Assembly (NCBI GenBank): GCA_910579225.1
Contig: CAJTTI010000012.1
Location: 1-64,000, forward strand
Direction of reading: 5' to 3'
DNA: 64,000 nt
DNA from: an uncultured Lachnospiraceae bacterium
Lineage (GTDB): Bacteria; Bacillota; Clostridia; Lachnospirales; Lachnospiraceae
Shown here piece by piece: positions 34,778-44,040 of the stretch (positions are counted from its first letter, which is position 1; each line of letters starts with the position of its first letter). The position numbers were made by a program, and so were the translations under genes. The notes under the pieces were generated by a model. That model saw only the letters and a list, made by a program, of their open reading frames with translations. It was not told the DNA's origin and did no database searches.

Positions 34778-35236
34778 ATGATGTCAATGGACCCGGCAAT
34801 TCTCTGGCTTGGACTGGTAATTATCCTTCTGATTATTGAGATCGCGACTATGGGTCTGACAACGATCTGGTTCGCAGGGGGCGCCATGGCAGCATTTTTC
34901 TCCACCTTTTTTGGTGCAGGTCCGGCGATGCAGAGGACCATTTTTGTGGTTTTGTCACTGGCACTTTTGGTACTCACTCGTCCTGCAGCTGTGAAGTATA
35001 TGCGCAGGAGCCACGTGAAGACCAATGCAGAGAGCCTGATCGGAAGACTGGCGGTGGTAACTGCCCAGATTGATAATCTTGCTCAGAGCGGAGAGGTGAT
35101 GATAGCAGATGTTAGCTGGACTGCCAGAAGCAGGTTGGATGGAACGGTGATTCCGGTGGGGAGTAAAGTAAAGATTTGTGCTATAGAAGGGGTAAAACTG
35201 ATTGTGGAAGAGGCAGAACCTGAAAGGATAGGATGA
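34778..35236 (+). CDS. NfeD-family membrane protein
   Basis: 152 residues. Hydrophobic segments at about 6-26, 30-47 and 52-70 precede a cytosolic OB-fold domain (residues about 85-148: GRLAVVTAQIDNLAQSGEV, TARSRLDGTVIPVGSKV). NfeD proteins pair with SPFH/stomatin proteins in membrane microdomains, and exactly that partner follows 12 bases later. ATG 34778 is 9 bases after GGAGG (34764-34768). Confidence 0.9.
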   Translation: MMSMDPAILWLGLVIILLIIEIATMGLTTIWFAGGAMAAFFSTFFGAGPAMQRTIFVVLSLALLVLTRPAAVKYMRRSHVKTNAESLIGRLAVVTAQIDNLAQSGEVMIADVSWTARSRLDGTVIPVGSKVKICAIEGVKLIVEEAEPERIG

Positions 35237-35248
35237 GGAGGAAGAGAT

Positions 35249-36166
35249 ATGCCTGTTTTAGTAGCGGTATTAGTATTAGTTCTATTGATTATTCTTGCGT
35301 CTTGTATCAAGATTGTTCCGCAGGCTACGGCTCTGGTTATGGAGCGGCTGGGAGCTTATAATGGAACCTGGGGTGTGGGCATTCACTTTAAAGCGCCGTT
35401 TATTGACCGGGTGGCAAAGAGAGTAACGTTAAAAGAGCAGGTAGTGGATTTTGCACCGCAGCCTGTGATTACAAAAGACAATGTTACCATGAGGATTGAT
35501 ACGGTGGTATTTTTCCAGATTACGGATCCGAAGCTGTTTGCATATGGCGTGGAAAATCCAATCATGGCAATTGAGAACCTGACGGCTACGACACTTCGTA
35601 ATATTATTGGTGATCTGGAACTGGATCAGACTTTGACTTCCCGTGAGACAATCAATACGAAGATGCGTGCGTCTTTGGATGTGGCGACAGATCCCTGGGG
35701 AATCAAGGTAAATCGTGTAGAGTTGAAGAACATTATTCCGCCTGCAGCGATTCAGGATGCGATGGAAAAGCAGATGAAAGCAGAGCGCGAACGCCGTGAG
35801 GCGATTCTGAAGGCAGAAGGTGAGAAGAAGTCCACAATTCTGGTGGCGGAAGGCCATAAAGAATCTGCAATTCTGGATGCAGAAGCAGAGAAACAGGCAG
35901 CCATCCTGAAGGCTGAAGCAGAAAAAGAGAAGATGATCAAGGAAGCAGAGGGTCAGGCTGAGGCGATTCTGAAGGTACAGCAGGCGAATGCAGATGGGCT
36001 TCGGTTCCTGAAAGAAGTTGGTGTGGATGAAGCAGTGATTCAGCTCAAGAGCCTGGAGGCGTTTATGAAAGCGGCAGATGGTCAGGCAACCAAGATTATT
36101 ATTCCGTCTGAGATTCAGAAGCTTGCAGGGCTGGTGACAGCAGCAGCAGAGCTTGCGAAGGACTGA
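35249..36166 (+). CDS. SPFH/band 7 (stomatin-like) protein
   Basis: 305 residues. One N-terminal membrane segment (about 3-20) anchors an SPFH domain (about 22-180: IVPQATALVMERLGAY, PVITKDNVTMRID, LRNIIGDLELDQTL). A long Ala/Glu/Lys coiled coil (about 180-255; repeated ILKAEAEKE-like units) and a short C-terminal domain follow. Proteins of this class form membrane scaffolds or modulate membrane proteases. The paired NfeD gene upstream is the standard arrangement. A GAGGA ribosome site precedes ATG 35249. Confidence 0.93.
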   Translation: MPVLVAVLVLVLLIILASCIKIVPQATALVMERLGAYNGTWGVGIHFKAPFIDRVAKRVTLKEQVVDFAPQPVITKDNVTMRIDTVVFFQITDPKLFAYGVENPIMAIENLTATTLRNIIGDLELDQTLTSRETINTKMRASLDVATDPWGIKVNRVELKNIIPPAAIQDAMEKQMKAERERREAILKAEGEKKSTILVAEGHKESAILDAEAEKQAAILKAEAEKEKMIKEAEGQAEAILKVQQANADGLRFLKEVGVDEAVIQLKSLEAFMKAADGQATKIIIPSEIQKLAGLVTAAAELAKD

Positions 36167-36243
36167 CACAGGCAGAGGAAAAGGATAATCCGGGCTGGCG
36201 TATGGAAGCGCCGGCCCCATTTTATATGGAGGAAGTATTTGAT

Positions 36244-37230
36244 ATGGATTTAAAAGGAAGAGATTTTTTGAAATTACTGGATTACACTCCGGAGGAGATG
36301 GAGTATCTTCTGGATCTGGCTGCTGATCTGAAAGAGAAGAAGAGGAAAGGGATTCCGGTGGATACACTCAGGGGAAAGAATGTGGCTCTGATATTTGAGA
36401 AGACAAGCACCAGAACCCGCTGTTCTTTTGAAGTGGCTGCACATGATTTGGGAATGGGAACGACTTATCTGGAACCGTCAGGGTCCCAGATTGGAAAGAA
36501 AGAAAGCATTGCAGATACTGCGAGAGTGCTTGGCAGGATGTACGAAGGAATTGAGTACCGGGGATTTGGCCAGGAGATCGTGGAAGAGCTTGCAAGACAT
36601 GCAGAGGTTCCGGTCTGGAACGGTCTTACGAACGAATTTCATCCGACCCAGATCCTGGCGGATTTGCTGACGATCCGGGAACATTTCAATACCCTGAAAG
36701 TAAAAGTGGTCTATATGGGAGACGCCCGTTATAATATGGGGAATTCCTGGATGGTGGGCTGTGCAAAGATGGGGATGGATTTTACAGCATGTGCACCGAA
36801 GAAATACTGGCCTTCTGAGGAACTGGTAAAGCAGTGCAAGGAGATTGCTGTCCAAACCGGAGCGAAGATCACTTTGGAAGAAGATGTGGTGAAAGCCACA
36901 AAAGGAGCGGATGTGGTCTATACGGATGTGTGGGTATCTATGGGTGAGCCGGACGAAGTGTGGGCAGAACGGATCAAAGATCTGTTTCCCTATCAGGTAA
37001 ACCGCGCGGTTATGGAGAATGCGGGTCCTGATGCCGTATTTATGCATTGTCTGCCGGCATTCCATGATCTGAACACCAAGATCGGAAAAGAGATCAGCAG
37101 AAAATTTGGCATTGATGCCATGGAAGTGACAGATGAAGTGTTTGAGTCTGAACAATCTGTTGTATTTGAGGAAGCAGAGAACCGTATGCATACGATTAAG
37201 GCAGTAATGGCTGCCACACTGGGGGCATAG
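36244..37230 (+). CDS. argF: Ornithine carbamoyltransferase
   Basis: 328 residues. The carbamoyl-phosphate site is EKTSTRTRCSFE, with HPTQILAD and the ornithine-site motif VFMHCLPAFHD (catalytic Cys) intact. It makes citrulline from ornithine and carbamoyl phosphate, or the reverse in arginine catabolism. The length is closer to catabolic ArcB-type enzymes than to short anabolic ones, but no arcA, arcC or other arg gene lies nearby, so the direction is undecided. The start ATG 36244 follows GGAGG by 11 bases; an open frame 14 codons longer lacks a ribosome site. Confidence 0.93.
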   Translation: MDLKGRDFLKLLDYTPEEMEYLLDLAADLKEKKRKGIPVDTLRGKNVALIFEKTSTRTRCSFEVAAHDLGMGTTYLEPSGSQIGKKESIADTARVLGRMYEGIEYRGFGQEIVEELARHAEVPVWNGLTNEFHPTQILADLLTIREHFNTLKVKVVYMGDARYNMGNSWMVGCAKMGMDFTACAPKKYWPSEELVKQCKEIAVQTGAKITLEEDVVKATKGADVVYTDVWVSMGEPDEVWAERIKDLFPYQVNRAVMENAGPDAVFMHCLPAFHDLNTKIGKEISRKFGIDAMEVTDEVFESEQSVVFEEAENRMHTIKAVMAATLGA

Positions 37231-37241
37231 AATTAGGCATT

Positions 37242-37511
37242 ATGAAGCTGATCGTGAAAAGATATCAGATGATTACTATCTGGCTGAGTCTGTTGATCCT
37301 CTGTCTGGTATTTGTGATCAGTTCTGATCAGACAGGCAGGATATTGGGAGTACCTGTTATGTTTGGTGCCGGAACACTTCTGTATCTGGTGGGAGGTGCC
37401 CGGGCATGGATGCGAAAGCAGACGACGATAGTGCTGGTGGAATTTCTTCTGGCAGTCTGCATGCTGACAGGAGGGATCTTATCACTGCTGCGTCTTGGAG
37501 GATTGCTATGA
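37242..37511 (+). CDS. Small membrane protein
   Basis: 89 residues with three hydrophobic segments (about 10-27, 33-51 and 60-85). No known family was recognised. It lies 11 bases after argF and its stop overlaps the birA start by four bases (ATGA), so it is translationally coupled to birA. Its conserved-looking position suggests a real gene, but its function is unknown. Confidence 0.72.
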   Translation: MKLIVKRYQMITIWLSLLILCLVFVISSDQTGRILGVPVMFGAGTLLYLVGGARAWMRKQTTIVLVEFLLAVCMLTGGILSLLRLGGLL

Positions 37512-38488
37512 AAGCGGAATTACTGAAGATCTTAAGAGAGGCCGGAGAGTATATCTCCGGTCAGCAGCTTTGTGAGCATTTTGGAGTATCACGTACGGCA
37601 GTGTGGAAAGTGATTCATCAGTTAAAAGAGGAAGGATATGAGATCGAAGCTGTGAAGAACAGGGGATATCATATACGGGAGACGCCGGATGTGATGACAC
37701 CGGAAGAGCTGAAGAGCCGCCTGCAAACCAGGTGGATGGGGCAGAACTGTGTGCATCTGGATTGCATAGATTCCACCAATACTTATGCAAAGCGTCTGGC
37801 GGAAGAAGGAGCACCGGAAGGTACACTTGTGGTGGCAGAAGAGCAGACAGGAGGAAAAGGCAGGAGGGGAAGAATCTGGACTACTTCTAAAGGAGCGAAT
37901 ATTATGATGACGCTTCTTCTCAGGCCGAAGGTCCGGCCGGAACATGCATCCCGCCTGACGCTGTTGATGGCAATGGCTGTATCACGGGGGATCTGTAAGA
38001 TAACCGGGTTGCAGGCAGGAATCAAATGGCCCAATGATGTGGTAGTACAAGGGAAGAAAGTCTGTGGTATTCTGACAGAACTCAGTATGGAAGTGGATTA
38101 TATTAATTATGTGGTAATTGGGACAGGAATTAATGTAAATCAGGAAAGTTTTCCGGAAGAACTCCAAAGTACAGCATGTTCTCTGAGACAAGAACTGGGC
38201 CAGAAGATTGTACGGGCAGAACTCACTGCTGCTGTTCTTGAGGAATTGGAGCTCCTTTATGATATTTTTCTGAAAACGGAAGATTTGTCGTTACTGTATC
38301 AGTCATATAATGAGCTCTGCGTCAATCGGGGACATGAGATTCGGGTGCTGGAACCGGAGAATGAATATACAGGAACAACAGACGGAATCAATGAAAAAGG
38401 AGAACTTGTAGTTCAAAAGACAGATGGCAGTGTGGTATGCGTCTATGCGGGAGAAGTCTCTGTGCGCGGATTGTATGGTTATCTATAG
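37508..38488 (+). CDS. birA: Bifunctional biotin--protein ligase / biotin repressor
   Basis: 326 residues. An N-terminal winged helix (ISGQQLCEHFGVSRTAVWKV) is followed by the ligase domain with the biotinyl-AMP loop GGKGRRGRIW, the region IKWPNDVVVQGKKVCGIL and GTGINVNQ, and a C-terminal SH3-like domain. It attaches biotin to carboxylase carrier proteins and, with the DNA-binding domain, represses biotin genes. ATG 37508 overlaps the previous stop. No biotin synthesis genes are nearby. Confidence 0.94.
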   Translation: MKAELLKILREAGEYISGQQLCEHFGVSRTAVWKVIHQLKEEGYEIEAVKNRGYHIRETPDVMTPEELKSRLQTRWMGQNCVHLDCIDSTNTYAKRLAEEGAPEGTLVVAEEQTGGKGRRGRIWTTSKGANIMMTLLLRPKVRPEHASRLTLLMAMAVSRGICKITGLQAGIKWPNDVVVQGKKVCGILTELSMEVDYINYVVIGTGINVNQESFPEELQSTACSLRQELGQKIVRAELTAAVLEELELLYDIFLKTEDLSLLYQSYNELCVNRGHEIRVLEPENEYTGTTDGINEKGELVVQKTDGSVVCVYAGEVSVRGLYGYL

Positions 38489-38498
38489 AGGTGGGCAG

Positions 38499-38825
38499 AT
38501 GGAACAGAAAAGAGTGGTGCTCTGCGGAGCCAGTGCGTATGAACAGAAGTATTATCTGAATGAAAAGTTTAAGAATCTTCCGTCACAGATTCAGGATGAT
38601 CTGAAGATTATGTGTGTCCTTTTTACGGAGGATGTGGGAGGTGTTCTGACACTGGTGTTTGATGAAGAAGGAAAGCTTTTACTGGAAGTGTCGGCAGATG
38701 AAGGAGATCTTTTGTTTGACGAGATTGGAAGCGAATGGAAGATCCGTCAGATACAGAAAGAGAAAACGGAGCTTCTTCAGGCACTTGAGATGTATTACCA
38801 GGTATTTTTTGCAAATGGGACATAA
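38499..38825 (+). CDS. Conserved hypothetical protein (DUF6145-like)
   Basis: 108 residues, acidic, soluble, with an alpha/beta pattern (QKYYLNEKFKNLPSQIQDDL, EDVGGVLTLVFDEEGKLLLE). It resembles a small uncharacterised Lachnospiraceae family placed between birA and dusB, probably DUF6145; this name is from memory and not verified. The start ATG 38499 follows AGAGGTGGG. It sits 10 bases after birA and 3 bases before dusB, so it is an internal operon gene. Confidence 0.7.
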   Translation: MEQKRVVLCGASAYEQKYYLNEKFKNLPSQIQDDLKIMCVLFTEDVGGVLTLVFDEEGKLLLEVSADEGDLLFDEIGSEWKIRQIQKEKTELLQALEMYYQVFFANGT

Positions 38826-38828
38826 AGT

Positions 38829-39791
38829 ATGATACAAACATTGAAAATTGGAGACACAGTGCTCCCCAATAATCTGATCCTGGCGCCCATGGCAGGTGTG
38901 ACGGACCTGCCATTTCGTCTGCTCTGCAAAGAACAGGGAGCGGGGCTTCTGTGTATGGAGATGGTGAGTGCAAAAGCCATCTATTATAAAAACCGCAATA
39001 CGGAAGAGCTGCTTACCATTGATGAGGCGGAACGTCCGGTGTCTCTGCAGCTTTTTGGTTCAGATGCTGATATTATCAGTGAAATGGCTAAAAAGATTGA
39101 AGAACGTCCGTTCTCCATGCTGGATATCAACATGGGATGCCCGGTGCCAAAAGTGGCGGGAAACGGTGAGGGTTCTGCACTTATGAAGAATCCGAGACTG
39201 GTGGAAGAGATTGTGACTAAAACAGTGAAGGCAATCAGAAAGCCAGTGACAGTGAAGATCCGGAAAGGTTTTGATGCTGAGCATGTAAATGCGGTGGAAA
39301 TTGCAAAGATTGCAGAAGCCAGCGGAGCATCTGCGGTGGCGGTTCATGGAAGAACCAGAGAACAGTATTATCATGGGAAAGCAGACTGGGATATTATCCG
39401 GCAGGTGAAGGATGCTGTTCATATACCGGTTATCGGAAACGGAGATGTGACGTCTGTGGAAACTGCAGATGCCATGTTTCGGGAGACCGGATGCGATGGC
39501 ATCATGATTGGAAGAGGAGTTCAGGGCAATCCATGGCTCTTTCGCCAGATTCTTCACTGGATGAAGACAGGGGAAAAGGAAACAGGTCCTTCAGTGGAAG
39601 AAGTCAAAGAGATGATTCTTCGTCATGCTCGTTTACAGATGGAATATAAAGGGAATGACCGGGGAATCCGTGAGATGCGAAAACATGTGGCCTGGTATAC
39701 GGCAGGGTTTCCGAATTCTGCAAAGCTGAGGGCGAATGTAAATGAAGTAAAGAGCTTTTCCGAATTGGAGGGTTTAATCTATGGTCTCTGA
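38829..39791 (+). CDS. dusB: tRNA dihydrouridine synthase (DusB type)
   Basis: 320-residue FMN enzyme that reduces uridine in tRNA. Visible are the flavin-binding LAPMAGVTDLPFR, the catalytic Cys in DINMGCPVPKV, VKIRKGFD, the HGRTREQYY motif and IGNGDVTS / MIGRGVQGNPW phosphate loops, then the C-terminal helical domain (RHARLQMEYKG, RKHVAWYTAGF). It lies in a tight run after birA and the small hypothetical gene. Confidence 0.94.
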   Translation: MIQTLKIGDTVLPNNLILAPMAGVTDLPFRLLCKEQGAGLLCMEMVSAKAIYYKNRNTEELLTIDEAERPVSLQLFGSDADIISEMAKKIEERPFSMLDINMGCPVPKVAGNGEGSALMKNPRLVEEIVTKTVKAIRKPVTVKIRKGFDAEHVNAVEIAKIAEASGASAVAVHGRTREQYYHGKADWDIIRQVKDAVHIPVIGNGDVTSVETADAMFRETGCDGIMIGRGVQGNPWLFRQILHWMKTGEKETGPSVEEVKEMILRHARLQMEYKGNDRGIREMRKHVAWYTAGFPNSAKLRANVNEVKSFSELEGLIYGL

Positions 39792-39829
39792 CATATACTG
39801 AAAGAAAAAGAACCGGAGCAGAGACGGGA

Positions 39830-40270
39830 GTGGGGTTATTTCAAAAGCTGCTTGCACGATTCAGAAGAAAAGAAGAGATACCATGTTCTACGGCACAGGA
39901 GGAGCGGAAAAGTTTTCTTTTATATATTACAAAAACGCCGGAGATTGTAACCTATCTCAGGAGGGAAAGCGGAATTTCCAGAAAGGAGTTGGAACTTGCG
40001 CTGGTTGATGATGAAAACAGGCCGGCTTATCAGGTGATCCGGATTGCAGAACTTTTGATGAAAGATTTGAATTTTTTTTACCTGCTTACAGAAAGGGAAG
40101 ATGCATTTGAGGAGTTGGTTGAAGAAGCCATGGAGGAACATGGGCTTTTGATGGTGGTTCTTCAAAAAGGAGAAGGTCAGATACCCGGGAATCTGCTTCT
40201 GGATATCAACGAGTGGGAAAAGCATCTTGACATAATATCAGCGGTAAGTTATAATACTTTGATTATGTGA
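39830..40270 (+). CDS. Hypothetical protein
   Basis: 146 residues, starting with GTG 39830 after GAGACGGGA. No signal peptide. A short basic N-terminus is followed by mainly helical sequence (TPEIVTYLRRESGISRKELE, EDAFEELVEEAMEEHGLLMV). The region near residues 35-70 could be a helix-turn-helix-like segment but is not convincing. The family was not recognised. It follows dusB by 38 bases and precedes greA by about 95. Confidence 0.6.
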   Translation: MGLFQKLLARFRRKEEIPCSTAQEERKSFLLYITKTPEIVTYLRRESGISRKELELALVDDENRPAYQVIRIAELLMKDLNFFYLLTEREDAFEELVEEAMEEHGLLMVVLQKGEGQIPGNLLLDINEWEKHLDIISAVSYNTLIM

Positions 40271-40365
40271 GGCCCTGAATGGGGCGGAACCGGATGATAC
40301 AATATGCAGTATTTACTAAGTGTCCGGATTGGAAGCATCAGATAATAAATGGGAAGGTGTAGAGG

Positions 40366-40848
40366 ATGGCAGAGAAAAAGAATATTCTGACGTATGAAGG
40401 ATTGAAGAAACTGGAAGACGAACTTCAGGATCTGAAGGTGGTCCAGAGAAGAGAGATTGCTCAGAAGATTAAAGAAGCAAGAGAGCAGGGGGATCTGTCG
40501 GAGAATGCGGAATATGATGCGGCAAAAGATGAACAGCGTGATATTGAGGCAAGAATCGAACAGATTGAAAAGATTTTGAAGAATGCAGAAGTGGTTCTGG
40601 ATGAAGAGATTGATCTGACCAGAATCAGCATAGGCTGCGTGGTTCGTGTTCTGGATATTGAATATGACGAAGAAGAAGAATACAAGCTGGTAGGCTCTTC
40701 AGAGGCAAGCAGCCTTCAGAATAAAGTATCCAATGAATCTCCAATCGGTCGTGCATTGTTGGGTGCGCAGGTTGGAGATATGGTGGAAGTAGAGGCGCCG
40801 GCAGGGGTGGTACAGTATAAAGTGCTCAGCATACAAAGAGCAAGCTAA
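40366..40848 (+). CDS. greA: Transcription elongation factor GreA
   Basis: 160 residues. An N-terminal antiparallel coiled coil (YEGLKKLEDELQDLK, with the acidic tip DLSENAEYDAAKDEQ) enters the RNA polymerase channel to stimulate cleavage of backtracked RNA. The C-terminal FKBP-like domain has EYKLVGSSEA and SPIGRALLGAQVGD. Length and motifs are normal. The lysS ribosome site overlaps its stop, so greA and lysS are cotranscribed. Confidence 0.95.
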   Translation: MAEKKNILTYEGLKKLEDELQDLKVVQRREIAQKIKEAREQGDLSENAEYDAAKDEQRDIEARIEQIEKILKNAEVVLDEEIDLTRISIGCVVRVLDIEYDEEEEYKLVGSSEASSLQNKVSNESPIGRALLGAQVGDMVEVEAPAGVVQYKVLSIQRAS

Positions 40849-40860
40849 GGAGTGAAGAAA

Positions 40861-42795
40861 GTGGCAGAAGCAAAGAACAATCAGGAACAGGATCTGAATC
40901 AGCTGTTAAAGATCAGGCGTGAGAAGCTTGCAGAGCTCCAGGCGGCAGATAAGGATCCTTTTCAGATCACGAAGTACGATGTGACGCATCACAGTATGGA
41001 TGTTAGGGAAAATTATGATGCGCTGGAAGGAAAGACGGTCCGTGTGGCCGGCCGTATTATGCAGAAGCGTGTCATGGGGAAAGCGTCCTTCTGCAATGTT
41101 CAGGATCTGAAGGGAAATATTCAGTCTTATGTGGCAAGGGACAGTATTGGAGAAGAGTCTTATAAAGACTTTAAAAAGTATGATATAGGGGATATTGTGG
41201 GAATTGAGGGCGAGGTATTCACCACGAAGACGGGTGAGATTTCAATTCACGCGGCTTCTGTGACTCTTTTGTCCAAAAGCCTTCAGATCCTTCCTGAGAA
41301 ATATCATGGCCTTACGAATACAGATCTGAGATATCGCCAAAGATATACGGATTTGATTATGAATCAGGAAGTAAAAGATACCTTTGTTAAACGTTCCAAA
41401 ATCATTAGTGCCATTCGCCGGTATCTGGATGGTCAGGGATTTATGGAAGTGGAGACTCCCATGCTGGTATCAAATGCAGGCGGCGCTGCTGCACGGCCTT
41501 TTGAGACTCATTACAACGCTCTGAATGAAGATGTAAAGCTTCGTATTTCTCTGGAACTGTACCTGAAGCGTCTGATTGTAGGCGGTATGGAGCGGGTATA
41601 TGAGATCGGGCGGGTGTTCCGCAATGAGGGCGTGGACACCAGACATAATCCGGAGTTCACTTTAATGGAGCTGTATCAGGCTTATACGGATTATTATGGG
41701 ATGATGGATTTGACGGAAAATATGTTCCGCTATGTGGCTCAGGAGGTACTGGGTACGACAGAGGTAATGTATGGTGATCAGGTGATTGATCTTGGAAAGC
41801 CGTTTGCGCGTCTGACTATGATTGATGCGGTGAAAAAATATGCAGGTGTGGATTTTGATGCGGTGCCAGATACAGAAGCGGCGAAGAAGCTGGCAGACGA
41901 GCATCATATCGAATATGAGCCCCGTCATACAAAGGGTGATATTTTGAGCCTGTTCTTTGAAGAATTTTGCGAGGAGAAACTGGTTCAGCCCACCTTTATT
42001 ATGGATCATCCCATTGAGATCTCTCCGTTGACGAAGAAGAAACCGGACAAGCCGGGGTATGTGGAGCGTTTTGAATTGTTTATCACCGGAAGAGAAATGG
42101 CGAATGCATATTCAGAGCTGAATGATCCTATTGATCAGAGAGAGCGGTTCGCAGCTCAGGAAGCGGCGTTTGCGGCAGGAGATGAAGAGGCAAATCATAC
42201 AGATGAGGACTTCCTGAACGCGCTGGAGATTGGCATGCCGCCCACTGGTGGGATCGGGTACGGTATTGACCGGCTTGTTATGCTTTTAACAAACTCGCCG
42301 GCGATTCGGGACGTGCTGCTTTTTCCCACGATGAAGTCGCTGAGCGGTCCGGAGCCTAAAAAAGGTCAGGAAAAAATAGCAGAGAGAGCAACCGAACCGG
42401 TGGAAGAGAAAGAAGTCATCGACTTTTCAAAGGTGAAAATCGAGCCATTGTTCTCGGATCTGGTGGATTTTGAGACATTCAGCAAGTCTGATTTCAGGGC
42501 GGTGAAAGTAAAAGCCTGTGTTGCCGTACCGAAGAGTAAGAAGCTGCTGCAGTTTACGTTGAACGACGGAACAGACACAGAACGTACGATTTTAAGCGGC
42601 ATTCACGCGTACTATGAGCCGGAGGAGCTGATTGGAAAGACGCTGATTGCTATTACGAATCTTCCTCCGAGAACTATGATGGGAATTGATTCTTGCGGTA
42701 TGATTATCAGTGCTGTTCACGAGGAAGATGGGGAAGAAAAACTCCATCTCCTGATGGTAGATGACCATATTCCGGCAGGTGCAAAACTGTATTAG
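40861..42795 (+). CDS. lysS: Lysyl-tRNA synthetase (class II) with C-terminal tRNA-binding domain
   Basis: 644 residues, against about 490-510 for usual bacterial LysRS. The N-terminal anticodon-binding OB-fold (about 50-150) and the class II core are present: motif 2 RVFRNEGVDTRHNPEF and motif 3 GYGIDRLVMLLTNS, ending near 495. A charged linker leads to an extra C-terminal domain (about 535-644) of the Trbp111/EMAP-II type (DFRAVKVKACVAVPKSKKLL, TILSGIHAYYEPEELIGK, PPRTMMGIDSCGMI), best known at the end of methionyl-tRNA synthetase. GTG 40861 is 8 bases after AAGGAG; a GTG at 40852 lies within that site. Confidence 0.93.
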   Translation: MAEAKNNQEQDLNQLLKIRREKLAELQAADKDPFQITKYDVTHHSMDVRENYDALEGKTVRVAGRIMQKRVMGKASFCNVQDLKGNIQSYVARDSIGEESYKDFKKYDIGDIVGIEGEVFTTKTGEISIHAASVTLLSKSLQILPEKYHGLTNTDLRYRQRYTDLIMNQEVKDTFVKRSKIISAIRRYLDGQGFMEVETPMLVSNAGGAAARPFETHYNALNEDVKLRISLELYLKRLIVGGMERVYEIGRVFRNEGVDTRHNPEFTLMELYQAYTDYYGMMDLTENMFRYVAQEVLGTTEVMYGDQVIDLGKPFARLTMIDAVKKYAGVDFDAVPDTEAAKKLADEHHIEYEPRHTKGDILSLFFEEFCEEKLVQPTFIMDHPIEISPLTKKKPDKPGYVERFELFITGREMANAYSELNDPIDQRERFAAQEAAFAAGDEEANHTDEDFLNALEIGMPPTGGIGYGIDRLVMLLTNSPAIRDVLLFPTMKSLSGPEPKKGQEKIAERATEPVEEKEVIDFSKVKIEPLFSDLVDFETFSKSDFRAVKVKACVAVPKSKKLLQFTLNDGTDTERTILSGIHAYYEPEELIGKTLIAITNLPPRTMMGIDSCGMIISAVHEEDGEEKLHLLMVDDHIPAGAKLY

Positions 42796-42804
42796 AATAA
42801 AATG

Positions 42805-42838
42805 AAGAAGGCGGCTGTCTGCCGCCTTCTTTTGACTT
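42805..42838. terminator. Bidirectional terminator between lysS and the sugar operon
   Basis: Perfect 11-base stem AAGAAGGCGGC / GCCGCCTTCTT (42805-42815, 42821-42831), 5-base loop. T-rich sequence follows on the plus strand, and TTCATTTTATTC on the minus strand. It serves two convergent operons. Confidence 0.85.
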
Positions 42839-42844
42839 TTTCTG

Positions 42845-44020
42845 TTAATCTTCTACTTTCACCCAGTTTCCGGATTCGGCAGATTCTCTCATGGCTTCGC
42901 AGACGCGTTCCACGCGGTATCCGACGGAGAACCTTGTAGATGGCTGTTCGCCGGTGGCAACAGCTTTGATGAATTCGTACATCTCAATTGCTTTCAATTC
43001 CCCGTAACCAATGTTCATGCCCGGGATATTCCAGGTCACTTCTCCGTGGAAGTGTGCTGGTCCTGTATAAATAGTTTTAAATCCGCGGCAGTTATCCGGG
43101 TCGTTGGCGAAGCATACCTGAAGCTCATTTAATCTTTCGTAGTTAAAGCTGATGCTTCCGAGAGTCCCATGCAGTTCTACTGTAATATAGTTGTTGCGTC
43201 CCCATGCATTTCTGGTCGCTTCAATACTTCCGACAGCGCCGTTTTTGAATCTTACCAGGAAGCTGGTCTCATCGTCTACATCTACCGGACGCTTTTCAGC
43301 ATCTGCACCAAGTTTGACAGTTCCCAGAAGATCCACGCCGCCTTCCTGCACGGGTCTTTCCTTGATGTAGGTATTCATCATACCAGTGACCTCTTCGATA
43401 TCTCCGGCCAGATACTGTGCAATATCAATTACATGAGATGCAATATCGCCCAGCGTTCCGGCTCCGGCAATCTCCTTCTGGAATCTCCAGGAAAGCGGAG
43501 AAGACGGATCTGCGGACCAGCTCTGCAGATAGGTGCAGCGGATGTTTAAGATTTTGCCAATGGAACCTTCATCAATCAATTTTTTTGCCAGGTCAATTGC
43601 AGGAACTCGGCGATATTGATAGGCGTTCATACTGATGATTCCTTTTTTTGCTGCTTCCTCAGCAGCATCTGCCATGGCTTTTGCATCCTCCAGCTTAGAA
43701 GCAATGGGCTTTTCACAGATTACATGTTTTCCTGCCTTTAATGCAGCAATTGCAATCTCAGCATGTGCATTGTTCGGCGTACAGATGCTGACCACATCAA
43801 TATCCGGGTCATTAACGATGTTGTTCCAGTCTGTGCAGCATTTTTCAAATCCAAAACGCTCTCTGGCATCTTCGGCAATCTCGGGAACAATATCGCAGAT
43901 GGTCTTCATCACGGGAACTGCCGGTGCAGGCCAGAAAAATTTCGGCATGTTAGAATATCCAACTACATGTGCCTTTCCCATAAAACCTGCGCCTACCAAA
44001 CCTACATTTAATTTTTTCAT
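42845..44020 (-). CDS. Gfo/Idh/MocA-family oxidoreductase 1
   Basis: 391 residues. The N-terminal Rossmann domain (NVGLVGAGFMGKAHVVGY) has CTPNNAHAEIAI and the family Lys in CEKPIASK; the C-terminal substrate domain has YRRVPA, LSWRFQKE and GDIASHVIDIAQ (catalytic His/Asp region). It shares the FFWPAP segment and overall sequence with the second oxidoreductase at 49769. Family members oxidise sugars or inositols with NAD(P). The resemblance to levoglucosan dehydrogenase-like and glycoside 3-oxidising enzymes is from memory. Last gene of the minus-strand operon; ATG 44020 is 8 bases after GGAGG. Confidence 0.9.
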   Translation of the reverse strand: MKKLNVGLVGAGFMGKAHVVGYSNMPKFFWPAPAVPVMKTICDIVPEIAEDARERFGFEKCCTDWNNIVNDPDIDVVSICTPNNAHAEIAIAALKAGKHVICEKPIASKLEDAKAMADAAEEAAKKGIISMNAYQYRRVPAIDLAKKLIDEGSIGKILNIRCTYLQSWSADPSSPLSWRFQKEIAGAGTLGDIASHVIDIAQYLAGDIEEVTGMMNTYIKERPVQEGGVDLLGTVKLGADAEKRPVDVDDETSFLVRFKNGAVGSIEATRNAWGRNNYITVELHGTLGSISFNYERLNELQVCFANDPDNCRGFKTIYTGPAHFHGEVTWNIPGMNIGYGELKAIEMYEFIKAVATGEQPSTRFSVGYRVERVCEAMRESAESGNWVKVED

Positions 44021-44040
44021 TGTTTTATCCTCCATTCTTT

